Positions 1-17,900 of a stretch of 64,000 nucleotides of DNA are shown one piece after another. How positions within the stretch are numbered: the stretch's first letter is position 1; each line of letters opens with the position of its first letter. Position numbers and translations under genes: made by a program. This stretch comes from Liolophura sinensis (lineage: Eukaryota > Mollusca > Polyplacophora > Chitonida > Chitonidae): the NCBI RefSeq assembly GCF_032854445.1, contig NC_088303.1, positions 17,119,501-17,183,500 of the forward strand, read 5' to 3'. The notes under the pieces were generated by a model that saw only the letters and a program-made list of their open reading frames with translations, did no database searches and was not told the origin of the DNA.

Positions 1-25
1 AATATGAAGAATTCTTAGTCAGCTG

Positions 26-1831
26 TTAATCCAGTCTGTGTTTCCGTTGTCGTCTTATTCTCCTGTCTCTTTCACCTTCTTCACCTTGATTTCCATTTGT
101 GCCAAGAAGTTCTCTCACAAACTTGAACCTACTGAGGAAAACTTTCCACACAATGTACCAGCCTGCAAATATCAGAGAGAGAGAGAAAAAAGTACATTTA
201 TGTGCACATTGCATTTAGACCTATTGTTCACATTGAAGTAAAACATCAGTATTTCACTAACAGGTGTTACTTTACATATTTGTTATTAACTCTTGCAGTA
301 AACACATGGTTGGGAGCACATTGCCTAGTCATGCATACTTTGCATTATAATATTAATACAAAATTCCTGATATGAATGCCATCATAAAATTCTGACATTT
401 ATTGTAACAATGAGTCCATCCCTCATTCTCAAAACACATGGTGCATCTTCTTGAGCCAGCATTAGATCTGTATCAGTTGGCTGTGGATGGGTGTGGATTT
501 CAAACTCGCAACTTCTTCCCATTCACTGTAATCAAACTCATGTCCTGAGGCTCACTGTCTATGTCATTTTCCTGTTAAATCTTGAATACTATCATCTTAA
601 CTTACTACCTTCAAACTCGATATCTTGGGGTCATATTAACTGCTGGGATAGCCATTTTGAAATGTCATGTGACCTACTACAGTTCAATTAAATTAAATGT
701 TGAGATCTATTTTTAACAATTTCTGATATTTACATGCCTCAAAGTTTAACTGATGAATTAAAAAATCCAGCTGGTCCACTGGTGGGCTTTGCAGAACAAA
801 GTGGGACACTAAATCCATTCTAAAACGACTGCATGTCCATGTCTCATATGGATTAACGAGAAAAGGATATTTTTAATCACCCATTTAGTTATATGCAGAA
901 AATCTGAACAAGTGTTGACTTTTGTCTCTTCAAAATCATGCTGTGCATCCAAAATCCAGACTGTATCTGAGGCCACTCTTGACTGAAACCTATAAAGCTG
1001 ACTTTTCTCTCTTGACTGACTGGGCAAATTGTTCTATTTTACCTTCATGATGACTGAAGAAACCATTGCCAAACTTGCCATTTAAGACTGGTTGCATGGT
1101 TCTCTCTTGTTAGGTCGATTTCGATGAATTTTTTAGCGCTTTGTTCTGCCACATTAGTACGGTCGACATCCATGACAGCAGAGTGTTACTTTGACAAGAG
1201 AGAAGGCATATTTTTGTGAATTTCAACAAAATTTGGACTCTGTAATTAGTTTATACAAGCAGGAGTGGTAATAAAGGTCCTACTCTCTTCAATCCACACT
1301 AGTTGCGGAATGTAACTCTTAAATCGAGTAACATGAAGAGATGGGCAAGTTACTGATAGAAAGTACTTCTAATGTATCGGATCGACAGTAAACAACATTT
1401 ACTGCATCTTCACATGCACATTAAAAATTTCCTCACGTAAATCGATGTTAACGGAGTGATCACCATAATCAACTAACCGGTTCTGAGTCTGACTGAACCA
1501 AAAATACATGTGGCTGTGCTAATGCTTTGGAATGGAGTCTACCTGCAGTCTGATATCTTTATTAAAACCTACTTTCAACCATGATAAATGGATTACATAC
1601 TTCAGCAATCATATCATTAACACATCATGTAAAACTGCTCATACTGCCTACGTCTACATTTTTACACATAACACTGCGAAAACTGACGCCTGTGTAATGC
1701 ACAGAGAGCACGTCAAAGGCCATAACGAAGCTTCATGTGCATCCAGAGTGATACTCACCGAAAGCAATAAACAAAAACACAAATATCAGCGAAGCAACTA
1801 CAGAAACAATGGATAACACCAAGTCTTTCAT
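26..1831 (-). CDS. SMIM13: SMIM13-like small integral membrane protein, two exons
   Basis: Exon 1 is 1831-1759 and exon 2 is 162-26. The donor reads GTGAGT and the acceptor TTTGCAG after a pyrimidine tract. Joined, they give a 69-residue protein. Residues 4-24 are a strongly hydrophobic helix (LVLSIVSVVASLIF...), followed at 25-44 by GWYIVWKVFLSRFKFVRELL and a charged Arg/Glu-rich tail ending RRQRKHRLD. The GWY-VW--FLS-FKF-REL block is what I remember of SMIM13, a conserved single-pass protein of unknown function; human SMIM13 is somewhat longer, with a longer acidic tail. The codon split across the intron (G + GC) restores the conserved Gly. The gene faces away from PSMB5, with 272 bp between the two ATGs. 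The family call rests on memory of the motif, but both splice sites and the frame agree. Confidence 0.8.
163..1758 (-). other. Intron of the SMIM13-like gene
   Basis: This 1.6 kb intron has a GTGAGT donor and a TTTGCAG acceptor, read on the minus strand. Scattered short open frames on both strands (for example 809-1027 and about 1040-1170) show no recognisable domain and were not called. Confidence 0.6.
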
Positions 1832-2103
1832 TTCCACGCCACCGTATCAGAGTTGCATGAAATTCGGCTCGTCCACCTTGAGCAGACCATATTTTACCAC
1901 CATTAGTTCCGGTCAAGCGGACCAGATAAATTGTGACACAATAATTGGTAGTTTTATATACATATATAATCAATATTTTTCGATGCTGAGCATATAAATG
2001 TTTACTTAAAAATAATTTTATTGTTATATATTTGAAAATTTATTTTTCAATTATTCACCAATGAAAACCAGACAAAGTATTTCACTGTGTCCACAGAAGC
2101 AAA
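1832..2103. promoter_or_regulatory. Candidate bidirectional promoter between SMIM13-like and PSMB5
   Basis: The two start codons are 272 bp apart and diverge, so both 5' leaders and the promoters must lie here or overlap. There is no obvious TATA box at a convincing distance for either gene. The segment next to SMIM13 is GC-richer than the AT-rich stretch around 1930-2050. The promoter role is inferred from the geometry only. Confidence 0.5.
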
Positions 2104-7328
<5,225 letters not shown>

Positions 7329-7699
7329 GGAGATTGGCAGAGAATTTATTTATAATCTGTGGAATTAATTCTTCTCCGAATACAGAAAGCTGACAATTGG
7401 CTTTTTCTTTATGACTGACCGTGAATAAACCTACGTGCTGTATCATGAGGGTTACAGTACAGAGAGAACGTGCTAGCCACAACTTGGCCTACATATGTGT
7501 CTATGACTAATAATGATCAAGTCTTGGATGTAGAAGAAAAAGCACCATCAGTTTTCTTGTTGTATTCACCGTTCATGTGTTTAAAATGCCATTAAATGCC
7601 ATCATGACACAGACGAGTTGTGTTTGTGTTTGACACATAAGACTGGGCCTAGCTTAAGTATATTTCTCACAATAAACTCGTGTTAATGGTGTCTTATAT

Positions 7700-7765
7700 T
7701 AACTTATTTGATTGGAGTTTTACGCCGAACACAAGAATATTTTCACTTAAACAACAGCGACCAGC
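7700..7765 (-). repeat. SINE-1 3' fragment, reverse orientation
   Basis: TTATTTGATTGGAGTTTTAC followed by GCCGAACACAAGAATATTTT is a diverged reverse complement of the SINE-1 tail, just after the PSMB5 polyadenylation region. Confidence 0.7.
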
Positions 7766-7982
7766 TTTACTGAGTAAAAGTTCAGGGAAGTTTGTAATCT
7801 TGACCTACAAAAGCTGAAGACTAATGTTTTAGGAATATTAAATGGAAACTGAGTACAGTATTTGACTTAGAATTAATTTCATAACTGAGTTACTAGTTAT
7901 ACACCATTTGAGAGCTATGCTAATGAGAGTTTTGAGGGTTGCCCGGAAAAGTAGGATGATATCCCACTGGCAACCAGGAAAA

Positions 7983-8222
7983 TTTATTTATTTATTTGAT
8001 TGGTGTTTTACGCCGTACTCAAGAATATTTCACTTATACGACGGCGGCCAGCATTATGGTGGGTGGAAACCGGGCACAGCCCGGGGGAAACCCACGACCA
8101 TCCGCAGGTTTCTGACAGACCTTCCCACTTACGGCCGGAGAGGAAGCCAGCATGAGCTGGACTTGAACTCACAGCGACCGCATTGGTGAGAGGCGCTAAC
8201 CGACTGAGCCACGGAGGCCCCC
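7983..8222 (-). repeat. SINE-1, full-length copy with target-site duplication
   Basis: Full-length tRNA-derived SINE in reverse orientation: head GGGGGCCTCCGTGGCTCAGT, B-box-like GTTCAAGTCC, body ending in the GAGTACGGCGTAAAACACCA tail and (AAAT)n. It is flanked by GGCAACCAGGAAAA (7969-7982) and GGCAACCAAGAAAA (8223-8236), a 14-bp target-site duplication with one mismatch. This defines the element ends and supports LINE-type retroposition. Confidence 0.9.
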
Positions 8223-8236
8223 GGCAACCAAGAAAA

Positions 8237-9423
8237 AGTTTTCTTTGTGCATACACTGTACCTGTATGTAACACGTGGGAAGTTTACGTCGGGCAATCAG
8301 GTTTTCTCCACCCATAAAACAAACCACCATCATAGAAGTTAATCTTTCCGAGTATTGCGTTAAAGAACAACAACAAAAGAAAAAATGCATGTAAATAAAT
8401 GAATCAATACCCGCCAAAAGAAGGAGCGTATTAAGTATGATATGACGATTTTACCAATCTGTTCATCCGCACTCGGATCTTTTAATTTAATTTTTCATGT
8501 GCAATTTTAATTCTTGAATACGTACACAGAGGTCAGGGTATAGTGCATCTTACACCTATCGACACCTATGCACCCACCTAATTAGATTAGATTGTCATTT
8601 CCTACATATACTGTATACATAAAATATGACTGTTGCCAGGCTACAACTGCGGTTTTAGTTTGCCGGATATATAGAAAAGTCACCCTAAGTTGCACCTCAC
8701 ATCTGCCCATTTCCGCTGTTACCGTGGTTACCAGATTGCTAATTTCTTTATGTTCACTGTATTGGTACTTGCAGGGTTGACTTCATGTTCGAACTCCAGT
8801 TGTTTAGAATGTGATGCATGTTTTAATTTTTGATTGATACATCCATCCAAGGGTGGTTGACATCGTTCTAGATTGCCAGTATCTACAACAAAATAGGAAT
8901 ATATTTGTTCGGGCGTAAATTATTCCCCTGAACCCATAACATTCAGCTTAAGTCGAATGACTGTTGGCATGGTTGGGGCAGATTTCGTTGAATTAAGAAA
9001 ATCGGTTAAGATCACGGCTTTGAGAAATTGAGGACAAAGCATTGTATTGAGAAATAAATCAGGGATGTGAAAGAAATTTGAAAATCTCTTTCCATATAAT
9101 GGAATTATGAATAATGCCATAATTTATGCAAACAGAAAAAAAATTGTGAGTAACGTTATATTTCTTTCGAATGAATACTTTATTTGAAATGCTGTTTTAT
9201 CTATTTCAATTTGTCATGTTTTTGCTGGCAGGCATGTTTCGAACAGCGAAACGTGTAGGAATCCAGAATGGAAAAAATTTTAAATTTAGAATCTATCTTT
9301 AATGGTAGATCTTATACAGCTACCCAACATCTTCTGAGATCCTGCTTTTTCGTCCTGTGATTTGCCCTATATCGGCTACCTGGCAGGCTCGTTTGGTTTT
9401 CCTATAGGACGATATGCCCGTTC
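8237..9423. other. Intergenic, no gene recognised
   Basis: AT-rich spacer between two SINE-1 copies. Short open frames on both strands have no recognisable domains or convincing splice sites. Confidence 0.5.
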
Positions 9424-9695
9424 AGGGGGCCTCCGTGACTTAGTTAGTTAGCACAGCGTAATGACCCAGAAGCCTTTCACCAATGCGGTCGCTGTGAGTT
9501 CAAGTCCAGCTAATGCTGGCTTCCTCTCCGGCCCTACACGGGAAGGTCTTCCAGCAACCTGCGGATGGTCGTGGGTTTTCCCCGGGCTCTGCCCGGTTTC
9601 CTTCCACCATAATGCTGCCAGCCGTCGTATAAGTGAAATATTCTTGAGTACGGGGTAAAACACCAATCAAATAAATAAATAAATAAATGAATAAA
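9424..9695 (+). repeat. SINE-1, full-length copy with target-site duplication
   Basis: Complete family member from GGGGGCCTCCGTGACTTAGT to an AAAT-rich tail. Flanks GATATGCCCGTTC (9411-9423) and GATACGCCCGTTC (9696-9708) form a 13-bp duplication with one mismatch. Confidence 0.9.
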
Positions 9696-9708
9696 GATAC
9701 GCCCGTTC

Positions 9709-10609
9709 CCATTACACACAAAACATGTCGCATTTGTCACATTTGATCGATTGGATCAAAACTGTGTAAGCACACAATTTTGGCACAGCATACTGTGTTG
9801 CGTATTTTTCATGGTTAATTTATTGTAAACATATACACTGTGGAGCTGCATTTCAGTGGGATTTCAGATGTGGAATTGTGGTTAATATCGACATGATTAG
9901 ATTTCAGGTTTTCATGAGACTGACTAGAAACAGTCTGAATAAATCAGTCATAAATTGATTCGAAATTAGGTATTAAGCTTCATGTTACAGGAATAAAGAA
10001 CTTCCCAATTTAAACTTGTGCTGATTCAATCAGATTGGTGACTTCTATCCCAGCCGATTGAAAACCGCAAGTTTCAAGTCTTGAATATCTTCATTAGTGG
10101 TTCAGCTTGGCGCGTTATAGGAAGACTTCTCAGTTTCATATACATTTATAACAATATCCGTGTTTTATAGCTCCAAACGTGCTTAAAAGGTTTGACTACG
10201 ATATACCTACTTCCATTTTTTCGACATTCAGAGTTATGTATTGCTAAAATAGGTTATAAAGCTGTATTTCACAACTTAATTACATATTTTGTAAATTTGC
10301 AATAAGAGAAGTTCCATTAAGGTTACTTTTTTACCTGATTATTTTGCACGTTCAGTTTCCTAGTGTGTCCAGTGCAAAGGTTTTAAAGCTGATGGGGTTG
10401 TGCGTCATACTTACTTCGTATTAGTTTTACTTGCGGCTTATAGAGGCTTAAAAGTTATTTCTATCCCTATGAAATTAGTAAATGTTAACTTTTATGAAGT
10501 GGTTCGATAAATGTGCGTCATAAAGAGAGAAAGAGGGAATTTAATTCGTTCAGTGAACTGCCATGTCCACAAGAACTCGTATATCCAGGATTCATAGCAA
10601 ACGTTGTGG
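9709..10609. other. Intergenic, no gene recognised
   Basis: AT-rich spacer with no coding, RNA-gene or repeat signal I could support. Confidence 0.5.
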
Positions 10610-10610
10610 G

Positions 10611-10725
10611 TTTTTTTTTTTTTTTTTTTTTTTTGTTTTTGCCCGGTTTCATCCCACCATATGCTTGCCGACGTAGTATAAGTGAAATAATCTTGAGTAC
10701 GGCGTAAAACACAAATAAGTCTTTC
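10611..10725 (+). repeat. Poly(T) tract plus SINE-1 3' fragment
   Basis: A run of about 24 T (10611-10634) is followed by TTGCCCGGTTTCATCCCACC and the SINE-1 3' half (AGTATAAGTGAAATAATCTT, GAGTACGGCGTAAAACACAA). The tRNA-like head is absent. Confidence 0.8.
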
Positions 10726-12284
10726 TGATCCTGCTATAATCAATTACTCACTTATTGATGTTTAAACACAATTTATTCGAGGTCGGGACATATAAGGACA
10801 CTAAGTTTTATAAGGATGCGTGGGGGAAATTTGAAGAATACTACGTCTTTTGTAAGAAAGGAGGAAATTTGGAGAATACCACGCCTTAGGTAAGAAGCCT
10901 GCATCTTGCAGGGCAAACTCAAGGTTTATGTAACTCATATTGGTAGATGTCAAGTGGTCTCCAACGACCTTCGTGTACAACTCCGTATCTATTCGTCCAA
11001 AGGGGATGGGACCGGCAAAATTATCTTTGTTTTTTTTTTTTTGTTTTTTTCTTTTTACTGTTTTTGCTCTTATTTCGATTCACACTCGTTTCAGCGCGAT
11101 TATCGCTAGGGCTCATGGATATTGCTGTTTCCGAAGAAGCTATCTTTTTTCCCTTCAATTGAGAAATTCCTAACCATGTTTCTATAAAGCAAAACAGACA
11201 CCATAACAAAATGGGCTATCTCGCGATTGATAGGTGTAACAAATTCGTAAATTGTGATAATTTTTTCGGCAGGTGGCAGAAATTACGCTATGACAGGGAG
11301 GTCGCGCCTTATACTCTAACAGCTGGCGCATAACATGTTAGGGCCAGAAGGTACAAAGGTACAACCGTATGGCAGAATTGGTACGAAAGTACGGCTGTGA
11401 TGGGTAGCAACTGTATTCATAGGGATGCAAAATAGGCCTACATGTAGCTTGGTTGTGTGTATATTTAGCTCAATACATGTGTGCCGGTGGGATAATTCAG
11501 AGCATGGATGGTCTGCGTGAGAGATATAGGCCTAAAATGCAGGAAGGATAGATACGCCGTAATGGCGACATTACAGCTGTTGTAAGGGTCCTATCGTCTG
11601 GCAGTGTACAGCGTGTAGTGTTGATCTGACTATCCGCATGAGCTACATATAGGCTTCATTCGGTCGGCTTGTTGGTCAATTCATGCTATGACCCAAACCA
11701 CATCGATCGGGCTGCCATTTTCCTGAGCGCATGCACCAGATCGTGTGCTCAGTGCTTTACAACCCAGCACGGGATAATGGTAAGTTGCATATAGATTTGG
11801 GCTCGTACATGTATATCGCGCGGCGTTGTGAACGCAAATATATATGTATGCGTTACATATAGCCGAGTGGACATCAACCTATTACATCTCAGTACATCTA
11901 GCTAATAATACATTATCATTATGCACACGTTTATTACAGTTAGCTACACGTAGGCCTACGTTTATATGGCCAGTATGGCCTATAATGCTTGTACGGTAAA
12001 TTACACATGCTTTTATTATGCTATTATGTAAAAATACTTGTTGACATGAAAATCGAGTTGTAATCACTCGAAGTCGCGCCATTTCATGGGAAGTACTGAA
12101 GGAAAAGACTGAAGACTATGCATTTGACATGCTCGTTACTTCCTATATATGTTTCTTCACGCGGGTCCACGTGGATGATGTAATCTGCAAAAGTATTCGT
12201 ATATACAGTAATGCTAATTCAAGCACGCCTACTGACCTCAGACAATGGTAATACAGATATGCATCCTGATAACGCAAGTATGCA
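10726..12284. other. Intergenic, no gene recognised
   Basis: Contains a T-rich tract at 11028-11060 and several TACATGTAG-type short palindromes, but no supportable gene. Confidence 0.5.
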
Positions 12285-12445
12285 ATGAGTGTACCTGGCT
12301 CATACCAATGTGGTCCCTGTGAATTGAAGTCCAGCTCATGCTGGCATCCTCTCCAGCTGTACGTGGGGAAGGCCTCTCAGCAACCTGCGGATAGTCGTGG
12401 TGAAATATACTTGAGTAGGGTGTAAAACACCATTCAAGTAAATAG
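12285..12445 (+). repeat. SINE-1, degenerate copy
   Basis: Recognisable pieces are GTGAATTGAAGTCCAGCTCA, CAGCAACCTGCGGATAGTCG and TGAGTAGGGTGTAAAACACC. Internal deletions remove the GCTCTGCCCGGTTTC segment. Confidence 0.75.
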
Positions 12446-13044
12446 AATACCTAGTACATAGTCGTATGATCATTTGCAATGGTAATGTGTATTACTTAGG
12501 TTTGATATATACTCTACCGGGATTTGCCCGTATACAGTGTGTATACCAGTTCAAACTGCTAGGCTTTATTGGACTGAACACTTGATGAAGTTCAGATTAC
12601 TTTCATGTAATGACAAATGTAGCACGCTTTTCTTGTAATTACAAATGTAGCACAGTCAGTTGCCACTATTATTGCTCCTTATTTATTTATTTACTTATTT
12701 TATGCAATATTTACAAATACTCCAAATTCTGTCAGTCTGACTTGCCGTTCCAGACAAAACTGATGCAAAAGAAAATCAGTGATCTGAAATTATGTATCCG
12801 CACTCCGCATATAGTATTTTACTACATCATATGTACTTTCGCTTTGCAGCTGGAATGGGTTTTAAAATTTTAAAATATACTTAATTAACGCACATTTAAC
12901 ACTTAATTCATGCAGGCGCTAGGCTTGTAAAACTATATATTCCATTAAATTTTAATAGGCCGAAGAAGTTCTAAGAAGGAATTTGATAAATTATTGACAC
13001 CGTATACATCTGTGTGTATTTCTTTGGAGCTGTCGAAATTAACC

Positions 13045-13110
13045 ATGTCTATTCGTGATATTGATGTGGTTTTATATGAAGCTCGTGATGGCATCAAGTG
13101 CCCTGGCACC
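13045..13110 (+). CDS. Candidate first coding exon of the ankyrin-repeat gene
   Basis: ATG at 13045 opens 22 codons (MSIRDIDVVLYEARDGIKCP plus GT) and ends in a good GTGAGT donor in phase 0, the same phase as every other intron of the downstream ankyrin gene. The preceding sequence is also open back to about 12959, where TTTAATAG could be an acceptor, so this may instead be an internal exon (R-R-S-S-K-K-E-F...). At least one exon probably lies between here and 14946, possibly inside the N gap. Strand, spacing and phase support the link; no domain is recognisable in 22 residues. Confidence 0.5.
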
Positions 13111-13439
13111 GTGAGTATATGGAAACCGATAGAGGACCCTTCACGTCCTCGACCTTTGTACATGTGATACAAAATGAGACAGCGAGGTAACAAGGTATAG
13201 CGACAGGTCTTCTGTCGGCTTCGATACGCGGGTGTGTCATAGGTTGGAGTGGGAAGAAGTGTGACGGGAGCAACTTTCTATGGCTCATCCTAACTGAAGC
13301 CAAAGAGGACTTCTCAACAGCTCATTTTGAAGAGAGCTGAAGTTGAAATAGAATGAAGCAACTAGTTCTGAAATGAAAAACTGCTCAGTTTGTGTATGTT
13401 ACATGGACACCCAGGACACCTAGGACACATGACTTGCAC

Positions 13440-13508
13440 ATCCGGCACACACCACTTGAACACCAGGTAAACACCACTTGAACACCAGGTAAACACCACT
13501 TGAACAGT
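13440..13508. repeat. 22-bp short tandem repeat
   Basis: The unit ACACCACTTGAACACCAGGT followed by AA occurs about 2.7 times. Confidence 0.85.
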
Positions 13509-13904
13509 ACACGTCATGTTTATATCATGCAATTCATCAGCTAAACCAGCGGATACGTTAAGGATGAATGCCTTGCGAGAAACATTTAAGTCAGGGTGTA
13601 AACACGGAGCTCAAACTGAAGGTAGAACTCGGTTACTTGCCAGAGGCTGAGGGATGGCTACGGGCACTTTTCTGCCACCTACAAAACAAGCCGCTGTCAT
13701 TTATAGAAAAAAAATCTCTCGTACAGTGTAAAACTCCAATCAGTCAGTGAACAAATGAATGAATCAACCAGTCGATGACCACAGCACTAGGGCCACATCT
13801 AAGACGTCCTTCTCATCTTCCTCAACATGATGAAATGTTGTCTTAATCACTGTTATTATCAAGCCTTGGCCTTTTTCGACTGCGGCTTTAGATCAATAGG
13901 TTTA

Positions 13905-14040
13905 TCAGGTACCTGCCGAAGGTCGTTGGTTTTCTCCGCTCACTCCGTTTTTTTTTTCGACCCGTAAACATGACCGCCGTCATATAAGTAAAATATTCTT
14001 GAGTACGGCGTTGAACACAAACTAATCAGTCAGTCAGTCT
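13905..14040 (+). repeat. SINE-1 3' fragment
   Basis: Diverged 3' half: GTACCTGCCGAAGGTCGTTG, then CCGCCGTCATATAAGTAAAA and TTGAGTACGGCGTTGAACAC. A further tail remnant (GTACAGTGTAAAACTCCAAT) is at about 13720-13765. Confidence 0.75.
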
Positions 14041-14151
14041 TCAGCAACTACACTATTGTCAGTAGCATCATTATAATCATCGTCTGCGTCATCGTTATAG
14101 GTTTCATCATATCGGTATATGCATGTCATTGTTATCATCATCATGGATAAC

Positions 14152-14412
14152 AGGGGCCTCAGTGGCTCAGCGGTTAAAGCGCTAGCGCAGCGTAATGACC
14201 CAGGAGTCTCTCACCAACGCGGTCGCTGTGAGCTCAAGTCCAGCTCATGCTGGCGGCCGTACGTGAGAAGGTCTGCCAGCAACCTGCCGATGGTCGTGGG
14301 TTTCCCCGGCTCTGCCCGGTTTCCACCCACCATAATGCTGGCCGCCGTTGTATAAGTGAAATATTCTTGAGTACGGCGTATAACACCAATCAAAAAAAAA
14401 AAAAAAAAAAAA
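14152..14412 (+). repeat. SINE-1, best-preserved copy, with target-site duplication
   Basis: Reference copy for this window. The tRNA-like head has an A box (TGGCTCAGCGGTT) and a B box (GAGCTCAAGTCC). The body reads TGGTCGTGGGTTTCCCCGGC, CTCTGCCCGGTTTCCACCCA and CATAATGCTGGCCGCCGTTG, and the tail reads TATAAGTGAAATATTCTTGA followed by GTACGGCG and poly(A). Perfect 12-bp flanks ATCATGGATAAC at 14140-14151 and 14413-14424 mark the insertion. Near-perfect flanks and an intact poly(A) suggest a recent insertion. It lies upstream of the ankyrin exon at 14946, probably inside an intron. Confidence 0.95.
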
Positions 14413-14724
14413 ATCATGGATAACATCATCAGGTGCATGGCTCATCATTAGATCTGTTAGCACCATCATTGAAATGGCACGATATATGACAAAACCTTCA
14501 CCAAGGTGAACTATAGAGTTCATTTTGTTGGATTTTCCTGACTGTGACATCACAGATGTGATTATACACATATTTTAACTTAAAGGTTGGAGGCATGTCT
14601 CTTACCGTTGTTGGAAATGAAATATCGGGAGTGTGGTGTCGAATGTCAGTAAATAAATCAATAAATAAATCAATCAATAAATAAAATAACCACGTGTTGC
14701 AAAAATATACAACTCAGCGGATAA

Positions 14725-14924
14725 NNNNNNNNNNNNNNNNNNNNNNNNNNNNNNNNNNNNNNNNNNNNNNNNNNNNNNNNNNNNNNNNNNNNNNNNNNNN
14801 NNNNNNNNNNNNNNNNNNNNNNNNNNNNNNNNNNNNNNNNNNNNNNNNNNNNNNNNNNNNNNNNNNNNNNNNNNNNNNNNNNNNNNNNNNNNNNNNNNNN
14901 NNNNNNNNNNNNNNNNNNNNNNNN
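14725..14924. other. Assembly gap of 200 N
   Basis: Exactly 200 unknown bases, a common placeholder size, so the true distance is unknown. It sits 21 bp before an ankyrin exon and could hide an upstream exon. Confidence 0.99.
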
Positions 14925-14945
14925 GTGTGTTTATTCTATCCATAG

Positions 14946-17900
14946 ATACAGAGTAACTTATTTCAACACCTGCTGATCTCACTGAAGGAGAAACCTTTGG
15001 AATTTCACGCATACGCGGGAAAGCAGCTTGTCTATCTACTGAGTCTACACGGAGTAGACATCAATATGAGAACAGATGTAAGCAAGATCTTTATCGTATC
15101 ACTGCTGCGGTATAACATTGAACAATAAATTGTATATTTTATTCTCACATGTTATGTATTTTTCAGTATATAGCTCTTTGCAACATGATAACCCTTTCGT
15201 TTCTTGAGTAGTCTGATATAGTTGAAAGGATATGTACTAATAAATTTAATTGTGAGTGGCCCCCGTGGCCGAGGTGGTTAGCATGCTAGCACGGCCCAAT
15301 GACCCAGGAGCCTCTCACCCATGCGTTTGTTGTGAGTTCAAGTCCAGCTCATGCTGGCCTTCCAGCTGGTCGTGGGTTTCCCCCAGGGTCTGCCCGGTTT
15401 CCGTCGACCATAATGCTGGCTGCCTTCGTATAAATGAAATGTTCTTGAATACGGCGTAAAACACTAATCAAATAAATAAATTAAACTATGATTGAAGAAA
15501 TCCTTACATGTTCTTCTGTCCTTCGATTTTCTTAAATACCGTACCTCCTATCGACTTCACACTTGCCTTATGTACAATGTTGAGGATGCATGGAAATCGA
15601 CTGTTTAAAAATTGATTATTTTGCGTATTAAGTACACATCACAAATCTTTCGCTTAATCATATCTACTTTTGAAATGAGTAGGATACGAATTAGTTAGTA
15701 AGCTGCCATTGCAGCGTGTTGCAGATGCGAATTATTTTTAGCATAGTCCAGTGCACTAGATATAGTCAAGTTATTTAACTATTTACTATGAGTGGCTTCC
15801 CATTGTCTAGTGGCAAGGAAAGTCTGCCTAACCATTTCGTTTTTAATGTTTCACTGACTCATTTGTTTTTACTAATCATTTCAGTCTGGTAACACTCCAC
15901 TACAAGAATACCTCGACTTCCCAACTGTTCACCCGGCTGTAGTAGAGGCTTTCTTACGCTGTAACGCAGACGCTTATGCGCCAAACAAGGTATGTTTGTG
16001 TGATTCAGTGTCGGACCCTGAAACCAGCCTATAGGAAATAAACTTTGAACACTGAAATAAAACCGATGTTATGTTTTTAAATGTCATTAAAAAGTTATGT
16101 AGATTGATATGAATTGTATAATTTGTATGTTCCAGGAGGGACGAACCCCGTTTGCCTTGGCCTATTTCAACCCACGGCTCGCGAAAGCATTGAAGGCGGT
16201 TTTTATGCAATATGTGGTGAGTCGTTGTTGTGCATGCGATATGTGGGGAGTGGCTATAGTGCATGCAATAAACTGTTAACTGTCTTAAAGATGTGAATTA
16301 AGATTCCACCATGTACATAAGACTCTTTAAAGACAATGACGATATTGACAGATTGTAGGGTGGCGCCATGGCCAATTTATACTTCTTTATTCCTTTATAA
16401 GCCCACAACTATCCGCAGGTTGTTGCAGACCTTCCACCTACGGCCAGTAAGAAAGCCAACATGTGCTGGACTTGAACTCACAGTGACCGCATTGGTGAGA
16501 GGCTTCTGGGTCATTAGTCTGCGCTAGCGCGCTAACCAACTGAGCCACAGAGGCTCCGGTAAATTTATAAGTTGTGTTTCAAGACAAAACTTGGCAGATG
16601 TAACAATTACATTAAAATAAATTTCAAGACGCACAGAAAGAATATGTCGACATGTCAGTAAAATTTAGGAAATTTAATATTTATATTCTTCCACAATTTT
16701 GACCATGTATGTATTTTCTTGTGTCCATATTAGCCAGGACTTTGGCGGGCCGTGGAAGGTGATGACGTCATGAATGTTCGGAAGCTGGTTAACCAATGGT
16801 GCCACACCAATATTTTCAAGGTATTCACTACCTTTTGGAGGTTGATATATCTCGTAAAGCTTCTACTACAGCCATAGATATTATCTCCATGCCGATACCT
16901 TATTGGTCTGTGACATTTCGCACTCTTTTGGAAAAATACAGCGTTATTAAGACTCTTTATTTCTGTTACAGGACGGCAAATCGTTGACCCAGCTAGCGTG
17001 TGACGCCGGGTCTGAAAATGTTGTACGCGTAGTACGGGACATCAAACCCTCCATGGTTAGCCTGATAGACTGCATCTATGTTACATTCTCTCCCAAAGTG
17101 CGAATTGGACAGCCTTTTCTGATTTGAACGTATTCACCATTCAGTTTTTAAGGTTTACATGCACCAAGACATCTTGTCTACGGATTTTAACAAATGCTTC
17201 TGGTCTCAGATTATTCGTTCCCTTGAGGCATCAGTTATTTTATTTTTCCCAGTCATATTGTATTATTCTTGCGATTTGTCTTTTTAAATTATTTGGAGTT
17301 CATGATTCAATACTGATGTGTTCTTTTTTCAGTGAAAATTATTCCACTGGACTGAAGCTGATTCCTACATACTTTAACCTTTAATTCTAAACGATACTCT
17401 TATTCTTGTCTCGATTAGACCAAATTAAACTCAAAAAACTATCCTCTAGGCCAGTATTAGTCGATGGTGTATCCTGGCTCCAGTCCACCACTCTGACAGG
17501 GTTCTGTGTGTGTTTATATTTACAGGATCTTGCCCATGCAGTCCTCAGCACAGACGTTCAGCGGGCCAGACTGATTCTAACATCCGGAGACACGGTTAAT
17601 GTGAACTTCCACAACATGGTAAGGATTGAACAAGAGAACTGTGGTACATAGCTGATATGTTCGCCATATTTCGAATTGAACATGAAAGATAAAATCAAGC
17701 TGTGCTGGTTTTTAAAATTTGATGGATGGTAAACACTAATAAAAATCGTGTTTCAATGAGGCAATAGATTTTGATTGGCCGTTGAACCATCGTTGCCATG
17801 AGGCATTAGGCTTTGATTGGCTGCTGAAGCATCGTTGCTATGAGGCAATGGATTTTGATTGGCCGTTGAAGCATCGTTGCTATGAGGCATTAGGCTTTGA

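Noticed and set aside
809-1170. Minus-strand open stretches as extra SMIM13 exons
   Set aside because: The exon 1 to exon 2 join already gives a complete SMIM13-like protein in frame; the stretches have no family motif.
7908-8417. Several overlapping open frames on both strands
   Set aside because: They are translations of a SINE-1 copy; the same peptides recur at 9448-9740, 14211-14571, 44860-45181 and 56121-56339.
14152-14260. tRNA gene-like A and B boxes
   Set aside because: They belong to a SINE head repeated many times in the window; no complete cloverleaf with an anticodon arm is present.
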